Source of the DNA: JBMOGA01 sp049318625
GTDB lineage: Bacteria > Pseudomonadota > Alphaproteobacteria > Rhizobiales > Hyphomicrobiaceae
Assembly (NCBI GenBank): GCA_049318625.1
Contig: JBMOGA010000005.1
Span: 1 to 64,000, forward strand
Length of the DNA stretch: 64,000 nt
Direction of reading: 5' to 3'
How positions within the stretch are numbered: the stretch's first letter is position 1; every line of letters begins with the position of its first letter. Positions 44,151 through 52,247 of the stretch are shown piece by piece. The notes beneath the pieces were generated by a model. That model had not been told where the DNA came from. It saw only the letters and a list, made by a program, of their open reading frames with translations, and searched no databases. The position numbers and the translations under genes are program-made.

Positions 44151-45046
44151 GTGCGGCCCTCGGGCGCGAACACGTCGCGGATGCCGTCGCCGATGAGATT
44201 GATGCCGAGCACGAGCAGCGCCAGGCCCGTGCCGGGAATGGCGATCAGCCAGAACGAGAAGAACATGAAGTTCTTGGCTTCCGCGATCATCAAACCCCAC
44301 GAGGGCAGTGGCGGCTGCACGCCGAGGCCGAGGAAGGAGAGCGCCGCCTCGAGCAGGATCGCGCTGCCGGCTTCGACGGTGGCGACCACGATGAGGTGGG
44401 GCGCGACATTGGGCAGGATCTCGCCGACGATGATCCGCAGGTGGGAGGCGCCGGAGGCCTCGGCGGCGGCGACGTAGTCGAGACTGCGGACCTGCTGGGT
44501 CGCGCTGCGCATGACGACGGCGAACCGATCCCATTTCAGCAGGCCGAGTGTCAGGATCACCACCAGCAGCGAACCGCCGATCATGGCGACGACCGCGAGG
44601 GCGACCAGGATGACCGGCATGGCGAGCCGGGCGGTGATCACGAAGCTGATCGCCATATCGATGCGGCCGCCGAAATAGCCGGCGAGCAGGCCGAGCGTGG
44701 TGCCGATCAGGCCGGCGATGAGCATCACCGAGACGCCGATCAGCAGCGAGATCTGGCCGCCGTAGAGCAGCCGCGAGAGGTAGTCCCGGCCGAGGTTGTC
44801 CGTTCCCAGCGGATTTCCCCACACGCCCTTGGCCTGCCAGATCGGCGGGACCATGCGGCGCGTGAGATCCTGCGCGTAGGGGTCGTGTGGCGCCAGCAGC
44901 GGCGCGGCGACGGCGAGCAGCAGGATCGTTGCGACGATCACGAACCCGATCACGAGGCTGGCGTTGGCCAGCATCCGGCGGCCGACGGAGCGGCGCGCAG
45001 GCCCCTCGGCCGCCGTTTCGAGCGCGAGCGCGGCGACATCGACCAT
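44147..45046 (-). CDS. Peptide importer permease, DppC type
   Basis: A 299-residue permease with the DppC N-terminal extension (VAPLLAPHDPYAQDLTRR) and the EAA loop EAAEASGASHLRIIVGEILPNV-like region (AAAEASGASHLRIIVGEIL). About six helices are visible. Its start overlaps the DppB-type stop by one base (TGATG). Confidence 0.93.
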   Translation of the reverse strand: MVDVAALALETAAEGPARRSVGRRMLANASLVIGFVIVATILLLAVAAPLLAPHDPYAQDLTRRMVPPIWQAKGVWGNPLGTDNLGRDYLSRLLYGGQISLLIGVSVMLIAGLIGTTLGLLAGYFGGRIDMAISFVITARLAMPVILVALAVVAMIGGSLLVVILTLGLLKWDRFAVVMRSATQQVRSLDYVAAAEASGASHLRIIVGEILPNVAPHLIVVATVEAGSAILLEAALSFLGLGVQPPLPSWGLMIAEAKNFMFFSFWLIAIPGTGLALLVLGINLIGDGIRDVFAPEGRT

Positions 45047-45963
45047 CAGGCCACCCGCATGCGCGGATCGAGCCAGGCGTTCAGGATGTCGGCGACGAGC
45101 GTCAACACGACATAGAGCAGCGACAGCAGCATCAGAACGGCCTGGGTGACCGGGAAGTCCTTGTGGGTGATCGACTGATAGGCGAGGTAGCCGAGCCCAT
45201 CGAGGGCGAAGATGGTTTCGATGACGATGGAGCCGCCGAGCAGGAAGCCGAGCTGGACGGCGGCGAGCGCCACCACCGGCACCAGGGCGTTGCGCAGCCC
45301 GTGCTTCAGCACGACGCTGGCCGGCGAGAGCCCCTTGGCGCGGGCGGTCCGGATGTAGTCGGAGCCGAGCACCTCGATCATGCCGGCGCGGACGAGGCGC
45401 ATCATCGGCGGTGTGACGTAGTAGCCGAGCGCGATGGTCGGCATCACGAAGTGGGCCCAGCTGTCGCTGCCCGAGACCGGCAGCCAGCGCAGCGAGATCG
45501 AGAACAGCATGATCAGGCAGAGCGCGAAGAAGAACGTCGGCAGCGCCTGACCGACGACGGCGATGGCGAGCGCCGTCCGGTCGATCCAGGTGCCCGGCCA
45601 GACCGCCGAGACGACACCGAGCGGGATCGACAACGCGAGGGCGAACAGGAGCGAGAAGGTGCCGATGACGAACGTCACCGGCAGCTTGTCGGCGACCAGC
45701 GACGCCACGCTGGTCTTGAAGTAGAGCGACTGGCCGAGATCTCCCGCCGCGGTCCGCATCAGCCAGTCGGCGTACTGCACGATCAGCGGCCGGTCGAGCC
45801 CGTAGGTCTTGCGCACCATGGCGATGTCGGCGTCGCGAGCCCCCTCGCCTGCGATTGCGAGCGCCGGATCGCCCGACAGCCGCAGCAGCATGAACGCAAC
45901 CCCCGACACGAACACCGCCACGAGCAGTGCGAGAGCCAGCCGCTTCAGCGCATAAAGCAACAT
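45046..45963 (-). CDS. Peptide importer permease, DppB type
   Basis: A 305-residue permease. It has the DppB N-terminal pattern (RLALALLVAVFVSGVAFMLL, then MVRKTYGLDRPLIVQYADWL) and the EAA-type loop IRTARAKGLSPASVVLKHGL. It lies 27 bases after the binding-protein gene, completing a binding protein, DppB, DppC, DppD, DppF operon. Confidence 0.93.
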   Translation of the reverse strand: MLLYALKRLALALLVAVFVSGVAFMLLRLSGDPALAIAGEGARDADIAMVRKTYGLDRPLIVQYADWLMRTAAGDLGQSLYFKTSVASLVADKLPVTFVIGTFSLLFALALSIPLGVVSAVWPGTWIDRTALAIAVVGQALPTFFFALCLIMLFSISLRWLPVSGSDSWAHFVMPTIALGYYVTPPMMRLVRAGMIEVLGSDYIRTARAKGLSPASVVLKHGLRNALVPVVALAAVQLGFLLGGSIVIETIFALDGLGYLAYQSITHKDFPVTQAVLMLLSLLYVVLTLVADILNAWLDPRMRVA

Positions 45964-45990
45964 TGCAACCCTCGACGCGCTCGGCCCCGC

Positions 45991-47508
45991 CTACTTCCAG
46001 GACATCTCCCAGAACCGCGGCATTTCATCCGGATACGGCTTGAACGCGAGCTCCTTGGCGTGGATGTACCACGTCGTCAGCGCATAGAGCGGCACCGCAT
46101 ATGCGCGCTCGGCGATGAGTTGCAGCGCCTTCTTATAGGCATCCTTCCGGACGGCGGAGTCGATCGAGGTGTCGCCCTTCTCCAGAAGCGCGACGATCTC
46201 GGGATCCTTGATGACGTCGTCGTCGATGCCCTTGAAGTAGGCCGAGGTGCTGGCCGACGTGTCGTTGACGTTGAAGGAGCCCCAGGTCTGGTGGGTGGTG
46301 GCGGCCTTGCTGGCCCGGTGCTGCTCGCGCATGGCGGCGTACTGCATGAACTTGAGATTGGCCTTGATGCCGACGGCCCGCAGGTAGTTCACCATCGCCT
46401 CGGTCTGCGGCCGCTCGCGATAGCCGAACAGGTCGAGTTCGAACCCGTCGGGATGTCCGGCTTCGGCGAGCAACTTCTTGGCCTTCGCGGTGTCGTACTC
46501 GTAGCGCATCGCGCCTTCGTCGGTGCAGCCGAACTGCGACGGGAAGCAGATCGTGTTGATGAGGATGGCCCCCTCGCCGACGAGTTGCTTGGCCATCGTG
46601 GTCCGGTCGATCGCATGCGCGATCGCGCGGCGCACCCGGATATCCTTGAGTGCGGGCACCGGTGTGTTTTCGCCCGCGTGCAGCAACAGGAACACGATGC
46701 GCATCGTGCCGCCGGAGCTGACGCCGAGATGGGGCGCCGCCTTCAGCTGCTCGGCCTGATCGAGTGGCACGTTCATGATCAGGTCGAGGCCGCCGGCCAG
46801 CATCTCGGCGACCTGGGTCTGGCGGTCGGGGATCATCCGGATTTCGATACGCTCGACCTTGGCGACCGGTTTCGGGGAGTCTTTCCAGTAGTCGGCGTTG
46901 CGCTCGAGTTTGATGCTCTTACCGATGACGTGCTCGCTCACCTTGAAGGGGCCGGAGCCGATCGGCTTCTCGTTCATGCCCTTCGGGCCGACCGCCGCGT
47001 AGTACTCGTTCGGCAGGATCGCCAGCGGGCCGGCCAGATACTCGATCGCCGCCGGGAAGTTGCGCTTGGCCTTGATGCGGACCTTGAACTTCTCGACCTT
47101 CTCGACCTTCTCGACCTTCTCGATCCAGTTGATGTTCTGCTGGGCCACCGACTTGTTGGCGGGGTCGGCCGCGAAATTGAGCGTGTAGGCGACGTCGTCG
47201 GCGTCGAATTCCTCGCCGTTGTGGAACTTGATGCCCTGGCGCAGCTCGAGCTCCAGCGTGCGGTCGTCGATCCACTTCCACGCGGTCGCGAGCTGCGGCT
47301 TGTATTCGTTGGTCACGGGATCGCGGAAGATCAACGTGTCGAAGACGTGCTGGGCAAAGATGACGCCGAGACGCACGTTGTTGAAGTAGGGATCGACGTT
47401 CTCGATCACCTGGTCGTAGGCGAACCGGACCGTGTTGTCCTTCTTGGCGGCGAGCGCCGGGGTGGCGACGGCAAGGGCAGCAATCGCGGCAACGACATGT
47501 CTCAACAT
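45991..47508 (-). CDS. Peptide-type periplasmic binding protein (DppA/OppA family)
   Basis: A 505-residue solute-binding protein (family 5). The signal peptide is LRHVVAAIAALAVATPALA, cut before AKKDN, and the mature domain shows the family pattern around WKWIDDRTLELELRQGIKFHNGEEFDADDV. AGAGG precedes ATG 47508. Residues encoded at 47089-47124 form four VEK repeats produced by a 9-base tandem repeat. It heads the importer operon at 42166-47508 and likely includes the M20 peptidase. Confidence 0.92.
   Translation of the reverse strand: MLRHVVAAIAALAVATPALAAKKDNTVRFAYDQVIENVDPYFNNVRLGVIFAQHVFDTLIFRDPVTNEYKPQLATAWKWIDDRTLELELRQGIKFHNGEEFDADDVAYTLNFAADPANKSVAQQNINWIEKVEKVEKVEKFKVRIKAKRNFPAAIEYLAGPLAILPNEYYAAVGPKGMNEKPIGSGPFKVSEHVIGKSIKLERNADYWKDSPKPVAKVERIEIRMIPDRQTQVAEMLAGGLDLIMNVPLDQAEQLKAAPHLGVSSGGTMRIVFLLLHAGENTPVPALKDIRVRRAIAHAIDRTTMAKQLVGEGAILINTICFPSQFGCTDEGAMRYEYDTAKAKKLLAEAGHPDGFELDLFGYRERPQTEAMVNYLRAVGIKANLKFMQYAAMREQHRASKAATTHQTWGSFNVNDTSASTSAYFKGIDDDVIKDPEIVALLEKGDTSIDSAVRKDAYKKALQLIAERAYAVPLYALTTWYIHAKELAFKPYPDEMPRFWEMSWK
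47089..47124 (-). repeat. 9-base tandem repeat inside the binding-protein gene
   Basis: Four in-frame copies of CTTCTCGAC (plus-strand sequence; the last copy has one change at its end) encode IEKVEKVEKVEKF. The unit length is a multiple of three, so slippage would add or remove VEK triplets without breaking the frame. Confidence 0.9.
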
Positions 47509-48006
47509 GGACAACCTCTTCGACGTTGATCGGATCATCAGACACGGATGGCCCACGCAGCGTCAATCGTTTTCGCTGCGGTTGCGAAGAGTTGGCCCGG
47601 CGGGCGCAGGACCGCCTTCGGCAAATTCACGCCGCGCCGCCGGACGTCGCCACTGACAAGGCGGGCGCGGCCCACCAATCTCCCTGCCACAAGCCGGTAG
47701 CGCGCGGCCCGCTCCTGGGTCCAGGGCGCCTCCCCGGATCGCCGGGCGTCACTTGACGGCAGGGGAGGACGGGCGCAACGTCCGACGGCTCGGCAATTCG
47801 GGGGCTCGCTGCGACACGACGGGGCGCGCCGTGCGCCCCGGGAGGTGCAGGTTTGGGTGTGCGACTGACTGATGGTGGGGTGCGCCTCGGTGGCGCCCTG
47901 ACCGTCACATTGCTGACGGTGGCCGGGCGGTCTTTGGCGGACTGTGACCCGGACCTGCGTCAGGCGCCCGGGTCGATCACTTGGTTCGATCAGAAACGAG
48001 GTTGAG
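47509..48006. other. Intergenic region between divergent transcription units
   Basis: About 500 bases between the peptide-importer operon and the EboE gene. It must contain both promoters. I see no convincing gene, RNA or long repeat. A plus-strand frame of 76 codons at 47526 has no ribosome site and no recognisable features. Confidence 0.5.
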
Positions 48007-49206
48007 ATGCGACTGGGCGGCGCCGATCCAGATGCTCAACTGACCTACTGCATCGCCAGTCCTGCCGGCGAGACTTGGCCGGGCCTCAGCCGCAGCCTCG
48101 ACGAGCAGGTGCCGATCATCAAGGCGGCCGCATGTCCCGACGGTCCGATGGCGATCAGCCTCGAATTGGCGGCTGCGGCCGCGCACTCGGCGTTGGCGCC
48201 GCAGGCCCTGGCGGCGTTCAAGGAGCAACTCGCGCGGCTCGGCGCCTACGTGTTCACCGTCAATTGCTGCACCTGTAGCGCGGTCGGCGGCGCGAGCCCG
48301 GAGGGGGGCGTGCACGCGCCCGACTGGCGCAGCGACGCGCGCCTCGCCTTCACGGCCGACAGCGCACGTCTGCTGGCGGCTATCCTCCCGGACGGCATGA
48401 TGGGCAGCATCTCCACCGTCGGCGGGTGCTTAAAGGCGAGTGCGACGGCACCGGACGCGGTCGGAATGATGGTCGAGCGGCTGGTGGCGGCAGTGGCCGA
48501 TCTGGTCGCGGTCGAGCGCCGGACAGGGCGACTTTTGTGTCTCGCGCTCGAGCCCACGCCGGGCTACGTCCTCGAGACCACCGACGAAGCGATCGCCTTT
48601 TTCGAGCAGCTGCTGCGCCCGGCGGCCCTGGCGCGCTTGGCGGCGCGGATCGATGTCGGGCGCTCGGAGGCCGAGTGGCTGATGCGCCGGCATCTCGGAC
48701 TCTGCTACGATATTTGCCACGGCACGCTCCAGTACGAGTCCCCGCTCGAAAGCCTGGCGAAGCTCGCCGCGGCGGGAATAGCGGTGCCAAAGATCAAGCT
48801 TTCTGCGGCGATCCGGGTGGCGCGCATGCAGCCCGATCTCGTCGACGTGGTGGGGCGGCTCGACGACGGCGGCGGCCCGCGCCAGACCATCGTGCGCCAG
48901 GACGGTCGATTGGTCCGGTTCGAGAGTGTGCGGGAGGCGCTCGCGGCCTTCGCCCGCGGCGAGGCCCAAGGAGAGTGGCGCGTTCATGGCCATGCACCGC
49001 TGTCCCACACCGAAACGGGCCCGATTTCCTCGACGCGGGACGATGCCGTGACGCTTCTTCGCGCCTCTGCCAAGCGCCGGCTCGCGCCTCATCTCGAGGT
49101 CGAGGTCGATACGTGGGACATGCTGCCGAGCGAACTGCGGTCCGCATCCCAAGGCGAAAACATCGCCCGCGAACTGGCCTTCGTGGTGGAGCAGGTGCGG
49201 ACGTGA
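48007..49206 (+). CDS. eboE: Metabolite traffic protein EboE, orphan
   Basis: A 399-residue protein resembling EboE, a xylose-isomerase-like TIM-barrel member of the ebo cluster. The pattern QLTYCIASPAGETWPGLSR, GAYVFTVNCCTCSA, GSISTVGGCLKASATAP, LALEPTPGYVLETT and HLGLCYDICHGTLQYESP follows the family order, with the Glu/His metal-like residues kept. The ebo operon (eboA-F) of cyanobacteria and other bacteria is linked to traffic of precursors to the periplasm; no other ebo gene is near here. GAGG lies before ATG 48007. The exact reaction is unknown. Confidence 0.8.
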   Translation: MRLGGADPDAQLTYCIASPAGETWPGLSRSLDEQVPIIKAAACPDGPMAISLELAAAAAHSALAPQALAAFKEQLARLGAYVFTVNCCTCSAVGGASPEGGVHAPDWRSDARLAFTADSARLLAAILPDGMMGSISTVGGCLKASATAPDAVGMMVERLVAAVADLVAVERRTGRLLCLALEPTPGYVLETTDEAIAFFEQLLRPAALARLAARIDVGRSEAEWLMRRHLGLCYDICHGTLQYESPLESLAKLAAAGIAVPKIKLSAAIRVARMQPDLVDVVGRLDDGGGPRQTIVRQDGRLVRFESVREALAAFARGEAQGEWRVHGHAPLSHTETGPISSTRDDAVTLLRASAKRRLAPHLEVEVDTWDMLPSELRSASQGENIARELAFVVEQVRT

Positions 49207-49409
49207 TCCTCGCCCAGGCCGGCTTCATCGGCCGAGCACGTCGGGGTCCGGGACACGTTCGCCACGGCCCCACCGGCGCGAGGGTTGATGAGGCCTCCGG
49301 CCATCTCGGGCGGCAGGCGCGCGGTCAGTGGTACCGGCGCACTTGATTGTCCGCGCAATCCTGACTATCGTCGTCGACAATCAAATCGATGCGGATGGCC
49401 TGCTCGCCG

Positions 49410-49883
49410 ATGCGCCTGACCAAACAGACGAGCTACGGGATCCGCATCCTGATTGCCTGCGCGCAGGCCGACGGCGCGCTCCTCAAAGTCGCCGAGATCG
49501 CGCGCAGGCTCGACATCTCGCCGCAGAACACGTTCAAGACCGTCCACATTCTCGCGAAAGCCGGTTTTGTTGCGCCGGTTCGCGGTCCGAGTGGCGGCGT
49601 GCGGCTGGCACGGCCCGCCGATGAGATCCGGATCAGCGCCGTCGTGCAGGCCGTCGAGTTCGCGGGCGGCGATACGTCGCCGCGCGGGGACGAGCCGAAT
49701 GCCGCTCAACCGTTCGGCACCGTGATCGACGCCGCCTTTGCGGCTTTTTTGGCGGTTCTCGACGGGCACACGCTGGCGGATCTGGCGCGGGCATCGGCGC
49801 CGCGCCGTCCGATCAAACCGCGGACGGCACCACGGAAGGCGGCGCGACGGGTCACGCGGGCGGCCGCGGCCGTGCCGGATTGA
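49410..49883 (+). CDS. Rrf2 family regulator without the Fe-S cysteines
   Basis: A 157-residue Rrf2-type regulator. The winged helix (MRLTKQTSYGIRILIACAQ; IARRLDISPQNTFKTVHIL; GFVAPVRGPSGGVRLARP) is clear. The three cysteines that bind Fe-S in NsrR/IscR, normally in the loop after the dimer helix, are missing: that loop (FAGGDTSPRGDEPNAAQPF) has none. A basic Ala/Arg tail ends the protein. ATG 49410 is the family start; ATG 49389 is an alternative. It must sense something other than a loop-bound cluster. Its target may be the next gene. Confidence 0.8.
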   Translation: MRLTKQTSYGIRILIACAQADGALLKVAEIARRLDISPQNTFKTVHILAKAGFVAPVRGPSGGVRLARPADEIRISAVVQAVEFAGGDTSPRGDEPNAAQPFGTVIDAAFAAFLAVLDGHTLADLARASAPRRPIKPRTAPRKAARRVTRAAAAVPD

Positions 49884-50036
49884 TCTCTCGACTGAGGGCC
49901 TTCGCGTTTGGAATTCTTCCAAACTGCTCCTGTGTCTGATTTTTCTTGACGCCGCCGGTGCCGCCCCCTTTCTTGATGCACATCGTATACTTTCGGTCCC
50001 CGAGAGGGCTTTGAACCCTCGTCGCAGGAGCGCACG

Positions 50037-50537
50037 ATGACGAACTCGTTCGAGATGGGGCCGCGCGGCTTCTCGACGCCGCTGGAAGGGCCCGAGCGTC
50101 TGGTTGGCGTCGGCTTTCGATGCTGGATCGCCGGCTACCAGACCGGCGACATCGGCTGCTGGGAGCTGGCCTGGGACGTTTACGCCAGCGAACTCGGCCC
50201 GACCGCGGCGCGGGCCGCCATGACGGATCTGAGCTGCTGGGTGCGCCGCATCAAGGACTTGGCGGGGCGGGAGATCGTGACCTTTCCGGCCGGCTGCCGC
50301 GCCTTCTGCCGCGACGAATGCGTGGCCGTGGCCATGGTGGCGGCGAGCCAGCACGGCGTCTGTCCGGCCCTGCGGGCGTGTACGTATGCGTTGCTCGGGT
50401 GCGCCGAAATCGACGGCGTGGTGCGCGAGACCGATGCTCTCGCCGCCACACTCGCCGCCTTGGACCGGCGGCTGTCCCCCGCCTCCATCGCGCTGGTCGG
50501 CGAGTGCCTCAACGGGGCCTCCGCCGCACGGCATTGA
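50037..50537 (+). CDS. Cysteine-rich hypothetical protein
   Basis: A 166-residue protein with ten cysteines, several grouped as CRAFCRDEC (a C-x3-C-x3-C arrangement) and CPALRAC. There is no signal peptide. The middle helix (AAMTDLSCWVRRIKDLAGREI) and the strongly conserved-looking WIAGYQTGDIGCWELAW suggest a folded soluble domain. The cysteines could bind a metal or cluster. I do not recognise the family with confidence. It follows the Rrf2 gene after 153 bases. Confidence 0.72.
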   Translation: MTNSFEMGPRGFSTPLEGPERLVGVGFRCWIAGYQTGDIGCWELAWDVYASELGPTAARAAMTDLSCWVRRIKDLAGREIVTFPAGCRAFCRDECVAVAMVAASQHGVCPALRACTYALLGCAEIDGVVRETDALAATLAALDRRLSPASIALVGECLNGASAARH

Positions 50538-50571
50538 TGGGAGACCGGCCTCCGGTTGGTTTATGGGGCGT

Positions 50572-50587
50572 CCCGTTCTCGAACGGG
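50572..50587. terminator. Palindrome between convergent genes
   Basis: CCCGTTCTCGAACGGG is a perfect palindrome between the Cys-rich gene and the convergent small secreted-protein gene, and CCCGTTCTC is repeated a few bases later. It could act as a weak bidirectional terminator; no T-run follows. Confidence 0.35.
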
Positions 50588-50597
50588 TGTCCCGTTC

Positions 50598-50864
50598 TCA
50601 GACGCGCCCCTGGAGCCGCTGTTTCACGGCCTCGACCTGATCGGGGGCGACGCACTGGCCCTGATACTTGACGGCCATCCGGTCGAGACCGACGTTCTTG
50701 CGCCGCAGGGCATCGGCCTGCCGCGACGCCGCCGTCTGGACCATCGGGATCATCTCGACCTCGCAGGCCCGCTGGTTCGTGAACACGGTCGCGCCGGTCA
50801 CCACCGAGCAGGACAGCACGGCATCCGGCAGCGTGAGGCAGGCGAGTGCGACGGCGACGAACAC
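50598..50864 (-). CDS. Small secreted hypothetical protein
   Basis: An 88-residue protein with a signal-like start (FVAVALACLTLPDAVLSC) and a hydrophilic remainder with two more cysteines (QRACEVEM, YQGQCVAPDQ). A strong AGGAGG lies 5 bases before GTG 50864, which decides the start. The cysteine at the end of the hydrophobic segment is not in a good lipobox, so a soluble periplasmic protein is more likely than a lipoprotein. I know no family. Confidence 0.65.
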   Translation of the reverse strand: MFVAVALACLTLPDAVLSCSVVTGATVFTNQRACEVEMIPMVQTAASRQADALRRKNVGLDRMAVKYQGQCVAPDQVEAVKQRLQGRV

Positions 50865-50986
50865 GGGAACCTCCTGTCGATTGGCCGGACCAATGACAGA
50901 AGCGTGCCAAGCATCGCCCGGGGGCGGCGGAGCGGCCGGTGACCTGCGGTTAAGGTAAACGACGGCCTCGGCCAGCCCGCCCGCGG

Positions 50987-51886
50987 CTAGGTCGTTTTCA
51001 TGCCGAGCCGGGTGCCGAAAAAGCGGTCGATCTCGGTGGCAGCCAGGTCCGGCTCCTCGTAGTGGACGAAATGGCCACTGCCCTCGGCGAAACCGACCTC
51101 GAGGTCGGTGAAGTACTGATCGAGCACGTCGGCCCAGGCCGACTTCAGGATCGGATCGTGGCGGCCCCACAGGACGCGGGTGGGGACAGTGATCATGGGC
51201 GGCTTCGGCGCCGTGCCGCTCATGATGGCGAGCCGTCCGTCCCGCGCTCCGATGTACCAGTTGAACCCGCCCTGAAGGTTGCCGGGCCGCATAAAATTGT
51301 CGATCCAGCGATCGAACACCGGAGTGAACGCCTCCTTGCGGTAGCACCAGTGTCTGAGAAAGTGCCCGATGTGCGCCTCGCAGGCGGCCCGCGAGGCGCC
51401 GACGATCTTGGCGGCATAGGGCATCTGATGAAAGGTCTGATACCAGATCTCGGGGATCTGCGACGGCTCGCGCCAGCGAACGCCGACGCCATGGGTCGGG
51501 CAGTTGAGGAAGAACAACCCGCGCACCCGCCCGGGATGGCGGAGCGCCAGACTCTGCATCACGAACGAGCCGACGTCATGGCCGACGACGCCGGCCGCGG
51601 GCACGCCCAGGGCATCCAGCAGCGCCACCATGTCATCCGCCAACTGATCGGCACGCACCGGGGCGGGCGTGTCACCGGTCGGGTTCTCGCTCTCTCCGAA
51701 ACCGCGGAAATCGGGCGCGATCAGACGATAGGTCGTATCGAGCCGGGCCATCACCGGCTCCCAGGTCGCCCAGAACTCGGGCCAGCCGTGCAGCAGCAGC
51801 AGAACGGGACCGTCGGCCGGGCCGGCCTCGGCGACATGATGGCGGACGCCGTTGGCCAGGATCGTCGAATGGCGGATAGCCGGCAT
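50987..51886 (-). CDS. Alpha/beta hydrolase, epoxide hydrolase/haloacid-dehalogenase-like
   Basis: A 299-residue alpha/beta hydrolase. The HGWP oxyanion motif (LLLLHGWPEFWATWEPV), the nucleophile elbow VVGHDVGSFVMQ with an aspartate (not serine), and the histidine in EGSGHFVHYEEP mark the epoxide-hydrolase/fluoroacetate-dehalogenase branch. The cap has RGFGESENP and QIPEIWYQTFHQM. A GGAGGG lies before ATG 51886. Whether it opens epoxides or removes halides cannot be read. Confidence 0.88.
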   Translation of the reverse strand: MPAIRHSTILANGVRHHVAEAGPADGPVLLLLHGWPEFWATWEPVMARLDTTYRLIAPDFRGFGESENPTGDTPAPVRADQLADDMVALLDALGVPAAGVVGHDVGSFVMQSLALRHPGRVRGLFFLNCPTHGVGVRWREPSQIPEIWYQTFHQMPYAAKIVGASRAACEAHIGHFLRHWCYRKEAFTPVFDRWIDNFMRPGNLQGGFNWYIGARDGRLAIMSGTAPKPPMITVPTRVLWGRHDPILKSAWADVLDQYFTDLEVGFAEGSGHFVHYEEPDLAATEIDRFFGTRLGMKTT

Positions 51887-52247
51887 GGGTCCCTCCCTTG
51901 GCATTGGCGGAGCCTTTGCCACAGCGGGCGAGCCTGTCAACGCCATGGCCGCAGGCCTGCCTTGCGACCGCGGACAGGGCGTCCTTGCTCCGCCGCCGCA
52001 TCCGCATCCTGGCCTGTGGGGGCGCTCAGGATTTCAGCGCCACCGCCCGCTGCGCGTGATCGGCGCGGCGCTCGGCGCCGAGGATCACGGCGATCTGACG
52101 GCGCCCGTCGTCGAGGTTCTGCGAGAGAATGACCGTTCCCCGGCGTCTGGTTGGCGGGTAGGAGACCGGCCGGGGAAGCATTGGCGCGCGTTTGGGCGGC
52201 CTGCCATAATGTTGGGCATCGCCATCTTTCACGAGTCGCGCCGGGGC
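51887..52247. other. Intergenic region before the MFS gene
   Basis: About 360 bases between divergent genes. A minus-strand frame at 52026-52140 has a protein-like composition but no start codon or ribosome site, so it is not called. No repeats or RNA signals are seen. Confidence 0.45.

Noticed and set aside
44887..47529. An 880-codon plus-strand open frame across the peptide-importer genes
   Set aside because: It lies antisense to DppB, DppC and the binding protein, whose motifs are intact. Long antisense frames are expected in GC-rich DNA, and its product is rich in Arg, Asp, Gly and His without any domain.
47526..47756. 76-codon plus-strand frame upstream of eboE
   Set aside because: No ribosome site, biased composition and no domain; it lies in a region that must hold two promoters.
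52026..52140. Protein-like minus-strand frame ending VILSQNLDDGRRQIAVILG-like residues
   Set aside because: It has no start codon with a ribosome site and no recognised family. It could be a remnant gene end, but evidence is too thin.
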